Positions 56,315 to 64,000 of a DNA stretch of 64,000 nucleotides are shown here, one piece after another (positions within the stretch are counted from its first letter, which is position 1; each line of letters begins with the position of its first letter). The notes under the pieces were generated by a model. That model saw nothing but the letters and a program-made list of their open reading frames with translations. It did no database searches and was not told where the DNA came from. Source of the DNA: Pseudomonas sp. DC1.2 (GTDB taxonomy: Bacteria; Pseudomonadota; Gammaproteobacteria; Pseudomonadales; Pseudomonadaceae); assembly GCF_034351645.1 (NCBI RefSeq), contig NZ_CP133782.1:4035001-4099000 (forward strand), given 5' to 3'. Position numbers and translations under genes: made by a program.

Positions 56315-58933
56315 TTATAGACCCTGTTCCACAAATGGAACGGTCAGGGCCAATGCAGCGTCCAGTGCGCCAGCGTCTACACCACCGCCCTGCGCCATGT
56401 CCGGACGACCACCGCCCTTCCCGCCCACTGCCGCAGCGGCTTGCTTCATCAAATCACCGGCTTTGAGTTGGCCAGTCAGGTCTTTGGTTACGCCTGCAAC
56501 CAGAACGACCTTTTCCTCATGGACACTGCCGAGCAGGATCACTGCGCGGCCGAGTTTATTTTTCAGTTGGTCGACCAGCGCCAACAACGCTTTGCCGTCC
56601 TGACCGTCCAGACGCACGGCCAACACTTTTACGCCTTTAACATCCAGCGCCGAAGCCGACAAATCGTCGCCGGCCGCGCTGGCTGCCTTGGCCTGCAACT
56701 GCTCGAGTTGTTTCTCCAGCAGACGATTGCGCTCCAGCACAGCCGACAGCTTGTCTATCAGGTTCTCGCGACTGCCCTTGACCAGGTTCGCCGCTTCCTT
56801 GAGCTGCTCTTCCGCACCGTTCAAGTAAGCCAATGCAGCGGCACCGGTCAAAGCTTCAATACGACGCACGCCAGAGGCCACACCGCCTTCGCTAATGATT
56901 TTCAGCAGGCCGATATCGCCCGTGCGGTTGGCGTGGATGCCACCGCACAGCTCGACGGAGAAATCACCGCCCATGCTCAGTACGCGCACATTGTCGCCGT
57001 ACTTCTCGCCAAACAACGCCATCGCGCCTTTTTTCTTGGCGGTGTCGATGTCAGTTTCTTCTGTCTCAACGGCGGAGTTCTTACGAATCTCGGCGTTGAC
57101 GATATCTTCCAGCGCCTTCAACTGCTCGGGCTTGATGGCTTCGAAGTGGCTGAAGTCAAAACGCAGGCGCTGACTGTCGACCAGCGAGCCTTTCTGTTGA
57201 ACGTGATCGCCCAGTACCTGGCGCAGTGCAGCGTGCAGTAAGTGAGTGGCCGAGTGGTTCAGCGATGTGGCGTGGCGCACGTCAGCTTCAACGTGAGTGT
57301 CCACTGGCGAACCTACCATCAGGCTGCCTGACGCCAACACGCCGTGGTGCAGGAATGCACCACCGGTCTTTGTCGTGTCGCGCACGTCGAAACGACCGCT
57401 GCCGGTCTGCAGATAGCCGCAATCACCGATTTGACCGCCGGACTCAGCGTAGAAAGGGGTCTGATCGAGAACAACCACGCCCTCTTCGCCTTCACTCAAC
57501 ACATCGACCGACGCGCCGTTTTTATAGATAGCGACAACTTTCGCCGAACCGCGGGTGGCGTTGTAGCCGGTGAACGCGGTCGCTACGTCGACCTTGACCA
57601 GTGTGTTGTAATCCAGACCGAACGAACTGGCCGAACGCGCACGGACACGCTGGGCTTCCATTTCGCGCTCGAAGCCTTCCTCGTCCACGGTCAGACTGCG
57701 TTCGCGGGCGATGTCGGCGGTGAGGTCCATCGGGAAGCCGTAGGTGTCATACAGTTTGAACACCACGTCGCCCGGCACCACTGTGCCTTTAAGCTCAAGC
57801 AGATCCTGCTCGAGAATTTTCAGACCGTGTTCCAGGGTCTTCGAAAACTGCTCTTCTTCAGCCTTGAGCACACGCTCGATGTTGGCCTGTTGCTGCTTAA
57901 GTTCAGGAAAGGCTTCGCCCATCTCGGCCACCAGCGCGGCAACGATCTTGTAGAAAAAGCTGCCCGTGGCCCCCAACTTGTTGCCGTGACGGCAGGCACG
58001 ACGAATGATCCGGCGCAGCACATAGCCACGACCTTCATTGGATGGCAGTACGCCGTCGGCAATCAGAAAGCCACATGAACGGATATGATCGGACACGACT
58101 TTGAGGGACGACTGATCGTCATTGCTGCACCCAATAGCCTGAGCCGACGCGACTAACAGGTTTTTGAACAGGTCGATTTCATAGTTGGAATGAACGTGCT
58201 GCATCACCGCACTGATCCGCTCCAGGCCCATGCCGGTGTCCACCGACGGGGCTGGTAAGGGATGCAACACGCCGTCGGCGGTGCGGTTGAATTGCATGAA
58301 CACGTTGTTCCAGATTTCGATGTAACGGTCGCCGTCTTCTTCCGGCGAGCCCGGTGGGCCGCCCCAGATATCAGCGCCGTGATCGTAAAAAATCTCGGTG
58401 CAAGGACCACACGGGCCGGTATCGCCCATGGTCCAGAAGTTGTCAGAGGCGTATGGCGCCCCTTTGTTGTCGCCGATGCGGATCATGCGCTCGACAGGAA
58501 CCCCGATCACCTGAGTCCAGATGTCATAGGCTTCGTCGTCGCTCGCGTAGACCGTCACCCAGAGCTTTTCTTTGGGCAGGGCCAATACACCCGTCAAGAA
58601 GGTCCAGGCGTAGGTGATCGCATCACGCTTGAAGTAATCGCCGAAGCTGAAGTTACCGAGCATTTCAAAGAACGTGTGGTGACGAGCGGTATAACCGACG
58701 TTCTCCAGGTCGCTGTTCTTGCCACCGGCACGCACACACTTCTGGCTGCTGGTTGCGCGTGTATACGCACGTTTTTCCTGGCCCAGGAAGCAGTCCTTGA
58801 ACTGGTTCATCCCCGCGTTAGTGAACAGCAGGGTTGGGTCGTTGCCCGGAATCAAAGAGCTGGAGGCTACACGGGTGTGGCCTTGTTCTTCGAAGAAGCG
58901 AAGGAAGGCTTCACGGATTTCTGCGCTTTTCAT
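56315..58933 (-). CDS. alaS: alanyl-tRNA synthetase
   Basis: An 872-residue class II synthetase: catalytic domain ([28 protein letters not shown]), tRNA-binding part, editing domain with [14 protein letters not shown] (HxxxH) and the Cys of [12 protein letters not shown], and a C-terminal DHHA1/C-Ala region ending [19 protein letters not shown] precedes [10 protein letters not shown] at 58933; the longer frame to 59191 overlaps ltaE territory and is not used. Confidence 0.97.
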   Translation of the reverse strand: MKSAEIREAFLRFFEEQGHTRVASSSLIPGNDPTLLFTNAGMNQFKDCFLGQEKRAYTRATSSQKCVRAGGKNSDLENVGYTARHHTFFEMLGNFSFGDYFKRDAITYAWTFLTGVLALPKEKLWVTVYASDDEAYDIWTQVIGVPVERMIRIGDNKGAPYASDNFWTMGDTGPCGPCTEIFYDHGADIWGGPPGSPEEDGDRYIEIWNNVFMQFNRTADGVLHPLPAPSVDTGMGLERISAVMQHVHSNYEIDLFKNLLVASAQAIGCSNDDQSSLKVVSDHIRSCGFLIADGVLPSNEGRGYVLRRIIRRACRHGNKLGATGSFFYKIVAALVAEMGEAFPELKQQQANIERVLKAEEEQFSKTLEHGLKILEQDLLELKGTVVPGDVVFKLYDTYGFPMDLTADIARERSLTVDEEGFEREMEAQRVRARSASSFGLDYNTLVKVDVATAFTGYNATRGSAKVVAIYKNGASVDVLSEGEEGVVVLDQTPFYAESGGQIGDCGYLQTGSGRFDVRDTTKTGGAFLHHGVLASGSLMVGSPVDTHVEADVRHATSLNHSATHLLHAALRQVLGDHVQQKGSLVDSQRLRFDFSHFEAIKPEQLKALEDIVNAEIRKNSAVETEETDIDTAKKKGAMALFGEKYGDNVRVLSMGGDFSVELCGGIHANRTGDIGLLKIISEGGVASGVRRIEALTGAAALAYLNGAEEQLKEAANLVKGSRENLIDKLSAVLERNRLLEKQLEQLQAKAASAAGDDLSASALDVKGVKVLAVRLDGQDGKALLALVDQLKNKLGRAVILLGSVHEEKVVLVAGVTKDLTGQLKAGDLMKQAAAAVGGKGGGRPDMAQGGGVDAGALDAALALTVPFVEQGL

Positions 58934-59078
58934 AGGTTCTTCCACGGAGGCTGCGGCCAAAGGCCTGTGCAAAACGTCATCAGACGAAGCGACGGCAAAG
59001 GGCCGCATTATATCGGCCCTGCGCGCGGGGTACAGCGTGTTTATACGATAGAAACGGCCAATTGGACGGCTAATGCCC

Positions 59079-60083
59079 TCAGTGGCGAGAAAACTCGACG
59101 AATCTAGCGACCACCTGCTCGATTTGCGCAGCACACACGTCCATGTGCGTGACCATTCGCAGGCGCGAGGCAGCGCTGAGCTTGATTGCACGTTCAGCGG
59201 CGAACGCCTTGATCGCTTCGGCCTTATCGCCCACGTTCACGTAAACCATGTTGGTCTGCACCGGCTCGACCTCATAACCCGCGGCTCGCAGCCCCTCGGC
59301 CAGGCGTTGAGCGTTGGCATGATCATCGGCCAGACGCTGAACGTTGTGATCAAGCGCGTACAAACCTGCCGCTGCCAGAATCCCGGCCTGACGCATGCCG
59401 CCGCCGACCATTTTGCGCAGACGACGTGCCTTGGTGATCAACTCCACCGTGCCAAGCAACACCGAACCAATCGGCGCCCCCAGGCCCTTGGACAGACACA
59501 CCGACACGGAATCGAAATGCTGCGTGATCTCTCGGGCATCAACGCCTAATTTAACCGCCGCGTTATAGAGCCGAGCCCCATCCAGGTGCAAAGCCAAGCC
59601 GTGCTCACGGGTAAAACTGCGCGCCTGGGCCAGATACTCCAACGGCAGGACCTTGCCCTGCATGGTGTTCTCCAACGCCAACAGGCGGGTGCGGGCAAAG
59701 TGGAAATCGTCGGGCTTGAGCGCGGCGGCTACATGCGACAGGTCCAGGGAGCCGTCAGCCTGCATTTCCAGCGGCTGCGGCTGGATCGACCCCAGCACTG
59801 CCGCGCCGCCACCTTCGTACTTATAGGTATGGGCCTGCTGGCCGACGATGTATTCATCACCGCGTTCGCAATGCGCCATCAGGCCCAGCAGGTTACTCAT
59901 GGTGCCCGTAGGGACAAACAATGCAGCGGCAAAACCCAGTCGACTTGCCAGCTCAGCTTCCAAACGATTGACCGTCGGGTCTTCGCCGTAAACGTCGTCA
60001 CCGGTGGCCGCGCAGGCCATTGCGTCGAGCATCTCTGGGGTCGGCTGAGTGACGGTGTCGCTGCGAAGATCGATCACGCTCAT
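59079..60083 (-). CDS. ltaE: low-specificity L-threonine aldolase
   Basis: A 334-residue PLP enzyme cleaving threonine/allo-threonine to glycine and acetaldehyde. Motifs: [41 protein letters not shown] and the PLP-lysine in [16 protein letters not shown]. Start at MSVIDLRSD; the upstream extension lacks coding character. Upstream of alaS on the same strand with about 145 bases between. Confidence 0.93.
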   Translation of the reverse strand: MSVIDLRSDTVTQPTPEMLDAMACAATGDDVYGEDPTVNRLEAELASRLGFAAALFVPTGTMSNLLGLMAHCERGDEYIVGQQAHTYKYEGGGAAVLGSIQPQPLEMQADGSLDLSHVAAALKPDDFHFARTRLLALENTMQGKVLPLEYLAQARSFTREHGLALHLDGARLYNAAVKLGVDAREITQHFDSVSVCLSKGLGAPIGSVLLGTVELITKARRLRKMVGGGMRQAGILAAAGLYALDHNVQRLADDHANAQRLAEGLRAAGYEVEPVQTNMVYVNVGDKAEAIKAFAAERAIKLSAASRLRMVTHMDVCAAQIEQVVARFVEFSRH

Positions 60084-60282
60084 GAATCTGGCCTCGGTTA
60101 ACAGGGGAAGTCCCTTTCTGGATTGAATTACTGCGGTCATACCGAGGAATAATCAACCCTTGGGTTAGGAAAAGGCGCTTTGAGCCTTCGAAAAACTCGA
60201 TATCACTTATCAGAAAGCAGCCATGCGCAGGCACCGAATATGTGTTAAAAACGCTTCGCCGCCAAACAAACTGGCGGGGAAA

Positions 60283-60448
60283 CGTTCTCAGGGCGGGGTG
60301 CAACTCCCCACCGGCGGTAATTGCGCGCAACGCGCATAGCCCGCGAGCGCTTGGTGGCAGGCACGGCTTCGGCACTGCCTGACGGCAAGGTCAGCAGACC
60401 CGGTGTGATCCCGGGGCCGACGGTCATAGTCCGGATGAAGAGAGAACG
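60283..60448 (+). ncRNA. FMN riboswitch (RFN element)
   Basis: The conserved FMN-binding fold is clear: CGTTCTCAGGGCGGGG at the 5' side, CCCACCGGCGGTAAT, a variable GC-rich arm, AGACCCGGTGTGA, CGACGGTCATAGTC and GGATGAAGAGAGAACG closing the P1 helix. It lies about 105 bases before the lumazine synthase gene on the same strand and should switch that gene off at high FMN, probably by hiding its ribosome site. Confidence 0.95.
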
Positions 60449-60554
60449 GGATTGGCGCCAAAGGGCCGTCCGCGAGCATTCGTGCGAGCGTGCATACCCT
60501 TTAAATCCCATTCGATTCATAAGCCCTGTTTTTTACACAAACAGGAGTCAGAAC

Positions 60555-61064
60555 ATGCAACCCACCGCAATCGACAGCAAAAGTAAAAACCACCAAGGCG
60601 AGCGCGTAGCGTTTATCCAGGCCTGCTGGCACAAGGAAATCGTCGACCAGAGCCGTAAGGGCTTCGTCGCTGAAATGATTGCTCAGGGTTATCAGGAGTC
60701 GGACATCGACTGCTTCGAAGTCGGCGGCGCCTTTGAAATTCCGCTGCACGCCAAACTGCTGGCTAAATCTGGCCGGTACGCCGGCATCGTCGCCGCTGGC
60801 CTGGTAGTGGACGGTGGGATCTACCGCCACGAGTTCGTCGCCCAGTCGGTGATCAGCGGCCTGATGCAGGTACAACTGGAGACTGAAGTGCCCGTGTTTT
60901 CAGTGGTTTTGACGCCGCACCACTTCCATGCGGGCGAGGAACATCAGAAGTTTTTCTTCGAACACTTCGTGCATAAAGGTCAGGAAGCGGCGAAGACGTG
61001 TGCCGACACACTGCACAAAACGCGTGCGTTGCGTCGTAGCGAGCCGCGGGCTCTAGCGGTCTAA
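60555..61064 (+). CDS. ribH: 6,7-dimethyl-8-ribityllumazine synthase, type II (RibH2)
   Basis: A 169-residue riboflavin-pathway enzyme joining the pyrimidine and the four-carbon butanone phosphate. FIQACWHKEIVDQSRKGFV, GGAFEIPLHAKLLA, VVDGGIYRHEFVAQ and VVLTPHHFHAGEEHQKFF follow the type II (Brucella RibH2-like) form rather than the RibH of ribBA-ribH operons. CAGGAG precedes the ATG. Under the FMN riboswitch and alone, so it is a second, regulated lumazine synthase if the usual rib cluster is elsewhere. Confidence 0.93.
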   Translation: MQPTAIDSKSKNHQGERVAFIQACWHKEIVDQSRKGFVAEMIAQGYQESDIDCFEVGGAFEIPLHAKLLAKSGRYAGIVAAGLVVDGGIYRHEFVAQSVISGLMQVQLETEVPVFSVVLTPHHFHAGEEHQKFFFEHFVHKGQEAAKTCADTLHKTRALRRSEPRALAV

Positions 61065-61113
61065 ACACAAACCTATGTAGGTGGGTGAGGTCTCAGGCCT
61101 CACTCAAATCAAA

Positions 61114-61203
61114 CGTGGGAGCTGGCCCGCTCTCGATGACGCAGTGTCAGTCGACGACTATTTTGACTGATACACCGTGATCGGCAGCAGGCTTGCTCCC
61201 GTG
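61114..61203. repeat. REPIN (paired REP sequences)
   Basis: Two inverted REP units, GTGGGAGCTGGCCCGCTC and GCAGGCTTGCTCCCGTG, flank a palindromic core CAGTGTCAGTC / GACTGATACAC. This is the usual Pseudomonas mobile REP doublet, here between convergent ribH and astE. Confidence 0.8.
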
Positions 61204-61216
61204 TTTTGTGGCGTGC

Positions 61217-62227
61217 TTAAACGAGGTTTTCTTCGGTCGCCGGCACCACCAAAATACCGGCGCGCAGGCCGTTCTTCACTTTAGGGTTCGGGAAAATGAT
61301 CCGGGCACCCTGCTCTTCGATGACCCAGCGGGTCTGGGCGATGTCTTCGGCCAGTACGTAACCCACTTCTAGCTCCGAAAAATTCTCGATATCCGCTGGC
61401 AGGTTCAAGCTGAAGCTGTCGCTGTGCTTAATGATTTCCCGCGCAACGCTAAATAGCTGCAACCCGTCCAGCCCCGCGTCGGTCATCGCAGGCTCGTCAC
61501 CTTGGATGATTTGCTTCAGGCGATTTTCCAGCAGAGAAACGTTAACCCCTTCGTTTTGCCCGAACGGGCGCGCCTTGCCCAACTCGAGGGTAAACGACTC
61601 AGCTCCGAGTTTGTCGTAGGTATAGGCGCTGAACACGATGGAAGGTTTGTTCTGCAACAGCACCGCTTCCATGCCAGCGGCGCGCAGGCGTGCTAATTCA
61701 AGACGCGAATGCTGGCGACCTTCCTTCCACGGGTACAGGGCGAACTGTTCGATTTTCGAACCACGAATCGCAGTATGCAGGTCGTAGTGCAGTCGGTTTC
61801 GATCCGGCAGGCTAAAGAAACTGGCCGCCAGTCGCTCCAGTTCACATGCCCGTAACGCTTCAGAGCCGCTGCTGTGTTCGTGACGGCCATTGAACAGCCG
61901 GTTGACGTCCTGCTCGACGAAACGCTCGCCGCGACGGATAGCCTCGGGATTGCCAAACAAAAACAGAATACGGGCACGCGGTTTAAGATCACCGCGGGCG
62001 ATGTCATGCAACAGGCGATCAAGCAACTCGATAGGCGCTGTTTCGTTGCCATGAATCCCGGCCGATAACAGCAGATCGAGGCCATTATCGCGGGCTTCAG
62101 GTGGCCGAACTTCCAGCGCACCTTCGCTCAACCAGCGCATACGCACGCCTTCGACAGTCAGTTGAGTCTTCTCTGCCGGTTCGCGGCCGGCGAGGGTCAG
62201 TTCAAGCAGTTTGCCGAGGGCGAGCAT
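61217..62227 (-). CDS. astE: succinylglutamate desuccinylase
   Basis: A 336-residue M14-type zinc hydrolase, last step of the arginine succinyltransferase pathway (N-succinylglutamate to glutamate and succinate). Zinc ligands are in [11 protein letters not shown] (His, Glu) and [11 protein letters not shown] (His); the catalytic Glu is in [13 protein letters not shown] start at [11 protein letters not shown] (62227). Downstream of astB and the small His-rich gene. Confidence 0.94.
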   Translation of the reverse strand: MLALGKLLELTLAGREPAEKTQLTVEGVRMRWLSEGALEVRPPEARDNGLDLLLSAGIHGNETAPIELLDRLLHDIARGDLKPRARILFLFGNPEAIRRGERFVEQDVNRLFNGRHEHSSGSEALRACELERLAASFFSLPDRNRLHYDLHTAIRGSKIEQFALYPWKEGRQHSRLELARLRAAGMEAVLLQNKPSIVFSAYTYDKLGAESFTLELGKARPFGQNEGVNVSLLENRLKQIIQGDEPAMTDAGLDGLQLFSVAREIIKHSDSFSLNLPADIENFSELEVGYVLAEDIAQTRWVIEEQGARIIFPNPKVKNGLRAGILVVPATEENLV

Positions 62228-62238
62228 AGCGCTATTCC

Positions 62239-62529
62239 TTAGTGGTCGTGATTGCAATCCGGGCCGTGAACATGGTCTTCGTCGTCGCCGACCTCAGCTG
62301 GTTCCATCTCCAGTTGCAGACTGACCAGATTAGTCGCCAATGGGCGCAGCAGCAGGTTTGCGTATTCAGCGTCGCCTTCTTCGACGTCCACACCGATCAG
62401 CAATTGGCCGCGACCGTCCTGCTGGATCCACAGCTCTTTGCCTTGCCACATGACCGCGACACGGGTGCAGGAAGTTTCCAGTTGCGTGCCGTCGGTGTCT
62501 TCAAGGATCAGCTGCAGGGTATCGCTCAT
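62239..62529 (-). CDS. small acidic protein with His-rich C-terminus, between astB and astE
   Basis: A 96-residue acidic protein ([14 protein letters not shown]...) ending [11 protein letters not shown], a possible metal site of four His and one Cys. The same small gene sits between astB and astE in P. aeruginosa; it is sometimes labelled topoisomerase II without support. It is 11 bases before astE, so co-translated. A role in handling zinc for AstE is a guess from position and the His tail. Confidence 0.85.
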   Translation of the reverse strand: MSDTLQLILEDTDGTQLETSCTRVAVMWQGKELWIQQDGRGQLLIGVDVEEGDAEYANLLLRPLATNLVSLQLEMEPAEVGDDEDHVHGPDCNHDH

Positions 62530-62596
62530 TTTTTACGCTCTCATTGGGAGATAAAACGCAGCGCTCACTCATTAAATGAAGCAAGCGCAACGATTT

Positions 62597-63943
62597 TCAA
62601 TTGATCTGGAATGGATAAACCGCGCCCAGTTTAAGGATTTGCGTCAGTTCATCCAGTGCCGTCCGGCACTCAAGCAGCAATTGCGGGTCCGCGAGATCAT
62701 TTTCGGTCATGCGGTCGCGATAGTGTTTTTCGACCCACTGGGTCAGCGAGCCGTAAAGCGGCGCCGTCATGATAACCCCAGGGTTGACGGCCGCCAGCTC
62801 AGTTTCGTTGAGCGCGACACGAAGTCTCAGGCACGCCGGGCCACCGCCGTTCTGCATACTCTGCTTGAGGTCGAACACCTTGACTTCACGGATCAGGCCG
62901 CCAGAGCGGGTCAACCCTTGCAGATACTGCCAGACGCGCTCGTTAACACGGCACTCTTCCGGCACGATCAACAGCATCGAGCCGTCAGGACTCGACAGCA
63001 ACTGGCTATTGAACAGGTAGGACCGAACCGCATCTTCAACGGTTACCGCAGCCCGCGGCACACAGATCGACTGAAATTTGCCACCCACCTTTGCAAGTTT
63101 TGCTGAGAGTTCAGCCAGCATCTGCTCGGTGTCGAGAAACGCGTCCTCGTGATAGAACAACACCTCACCGTTACCCACCGCGATCACGTCGTTGTGAAAC
63201 ACGCCCTGATCGATCACCGACGGGTTCTGCTGGGCATAGACCACGCCGTCATCGCTTAAACCGTGCAGACGGGCAACGGCCTGGGAAGCTTCAAGGGTTT
63301 GCCGCGCCGGGTATTTCTGCGGTGCCGGGTAACGGCTGTCGAACGCGCTACGCCCGAACACGAAGAACTCGACACCGGCCTCGCCATATTCACGGCAGAA
63401 ACGGGTGTGGTTGGCCGCGCCTTCGTCACCGAACTGGGCCACTGCAGGCAACGCTGCGTGGTGTGCGAAATGGGTCTGGTCGGAGAACATTGCGCCCAGC
63501 ACCCGGCTGGTGGTCGGGTGTTCGATGCTGCGGTGGTACTTGCAATTCAGGTTGGCGGCGGTGAAATGCACACGCCCGTCGGCCGTGTCGGCGCTAGGGC
63601 TGACCGTGGCGGCGTTGGCCACCCACATGCTCGACGCCGAGCAACTGGCAACCAGCAACGGCATCGCCTCTTTGGCGGCGCGCTCGATCACTTGGGCATC
63701 AGTGCCACCGAAACCCAAACGGCGCAACGCGGCGACGTCCGGACGCTCTTGCGGTGCCAGCACGCCTTGCTGAAAGCCCATTTCCATCAGCGCTTTCATT
63801 TTCGCCAGACCTTGCAACGCCGCTTCCTTCGGATTCGAAGACTGTTGACTGTTGCTCTGGGACGCGACGTTGCCGTAGGACAGGCCGCCGTAGTTATGGG
63901 TAGGCCCCACTAGACCGTCAAAATTGACTTCATAGGATTTCAT
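62597..63943 (-). CDS. astB: N-succinylarginine dihydrolase
   Basis: A 448-residue enzyme removing two ammonia and CO2 from N-succinylarginine. It begins [25 protein letters not shown], the strict AstB N-terminus, with [32 protein letters not shown] and [16 protein letters not shown] carrying active-site His and Cys. astD would be expected just beyond the window end. Confidence 0.97.
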   Translation of the reverse strand: MKSYEVNFDGLVGPTHNYGGLSYGNVASQSNSQQSSNPKEAALQGLAKMKALMEMGFQQGVLAPQERPDVAALRRLGFGGTDAQVIERAAKEAMPLLVASCSASSMWVANAATVSPSADTADGRVHFTAANLNCKYHRSIEHPTTSRVLGAMFSDQTHFAHHAALPAVAQFGDEGAANHTRFCREYGEAGVEFFVFGRSAFDSRYPAPQKYPARQTLEASQAVARLHGLSDDGVVYAQQNPSVIDQGVFHNDVIAVGNGEVLFYHEDAFLDTEQMLAELSAKLAKVGGKFQSICVPRAAVTVEDAVRSYLFNSQLLSSPDGSMLLIVPEECRVNERVWQYLQGLTRSGGLIREVKVFDLKQSMQNGGGPACLRLRVALNETELAAVNPGVIMTAPLYGSLTQWVEKHYRDRMTENDLADPQLLLECRTALDELTQILKLGAVYPFQIN

Positions 63944-64000
63944 CAGCGAGGCTCCACAAGAATCTGTTTTTTATAGGCATCAAGTAACTATTCAGTAAGA

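Overview
The window is chromosomal DNA of a Pseudomonas of the fluorescens group. This rests on gene content and order (gacS-ldhA, nrdA-rstAB-pcpS-phoPQ-dctA, flgBCDE-cheR-cheV-flgA-flgM-flgN-ycgR, amrZ, mgtE, rsmA-lysC-alaS, astE-x-astB), high-GC codon use, REP-type palindromes and RpoN/FliA promoters of Pseudomonas type. No read-out disagrees with that genus; the species cannot be fixed by eye.

Layout. 1-3.6 kb: a DUF2177 membrane protein (cut by the window edge), a CvfB-like S1-domain RNA-binding protein, a small basic protein, a TorF-type porin and a DUF6279 lipoprotein. 3.5-9.7 kb: a PirR/PirS-like two-component pair divergent from gacS, then ldhA. 9.7-17.5 kb: small envelope and housekeeping genes (zinc-ribbon proteins, META lipoprotein, TlpA thioredoxin, arsC-wrbA-DUF2069, a DNA glycosylase, ttcA, Yip1, SprT, a CaiB-type CoA-transferase). 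17.6-19.5 kb: a group II intron lodged directly behind the dctA terminator. 19.6-32.5 kb: dctA with an RpoN promoter, a divergent AraC regulator, phoPQ with a decayed oprH in front of it, a dienelactone hydrolase, a phosphopantetheinyl transferase, rstAB and nrdA with DnaA and NrdR sites. 32.6-40.4 kb: flagellar and chemotaxis genes with RpoN and FliA promoters. 40.5-45.7 kb: an MFS transporter, a glutamine-synthetase-like enzyme, and a soluble histidine kinase coupled to a TPR response regulator.

45.9-49.6 kb is the one clearly accessory stretch. It holds the C-terminal end of a glycine-zipper toxin-like protein translationally coupled to a probable immunity gene, a membrane hypothetical, an IS21 remnant fused in frame to a serine recombinase that has lost its catalytic end, and an orphan immunity-like secreted protein. 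It ends at a tRNA-Arg(CCT) gene. It looks like a worn polymorphic-toxin/mobile-element island.

49.9-64 kb is core again: two small membrane proteins, a PhnN-like kinase, amrZ, mgtE, an exported protein, three tRNAs, rsmA, lysC, alaS, ltaE, an FMN riboswitch driving a type II lumazine synthase, and the arginine succinyltransferase genes astE, a His-rich small gene and astB.

Regulatory theme: both ends of the Gac/Rsm cascade (GacS sensor and RsmA translational repressor) lie in this window, together with PhoPQ, AmrZ, RstAB and the flagellar checkpoint FlgM. The most unusual items I see are the oprH relic under a preserved four-fold PhoP-box array, the four-copy TGCCGCTTT array upstream of the flgB RpoN promoter, an RpoN promoter that abuts the flgA start codon, the IS21/recombinase chimera, the toxin-tail/immunity pair, and the nrdA/flgE junction where both operons lack their usual next gene.
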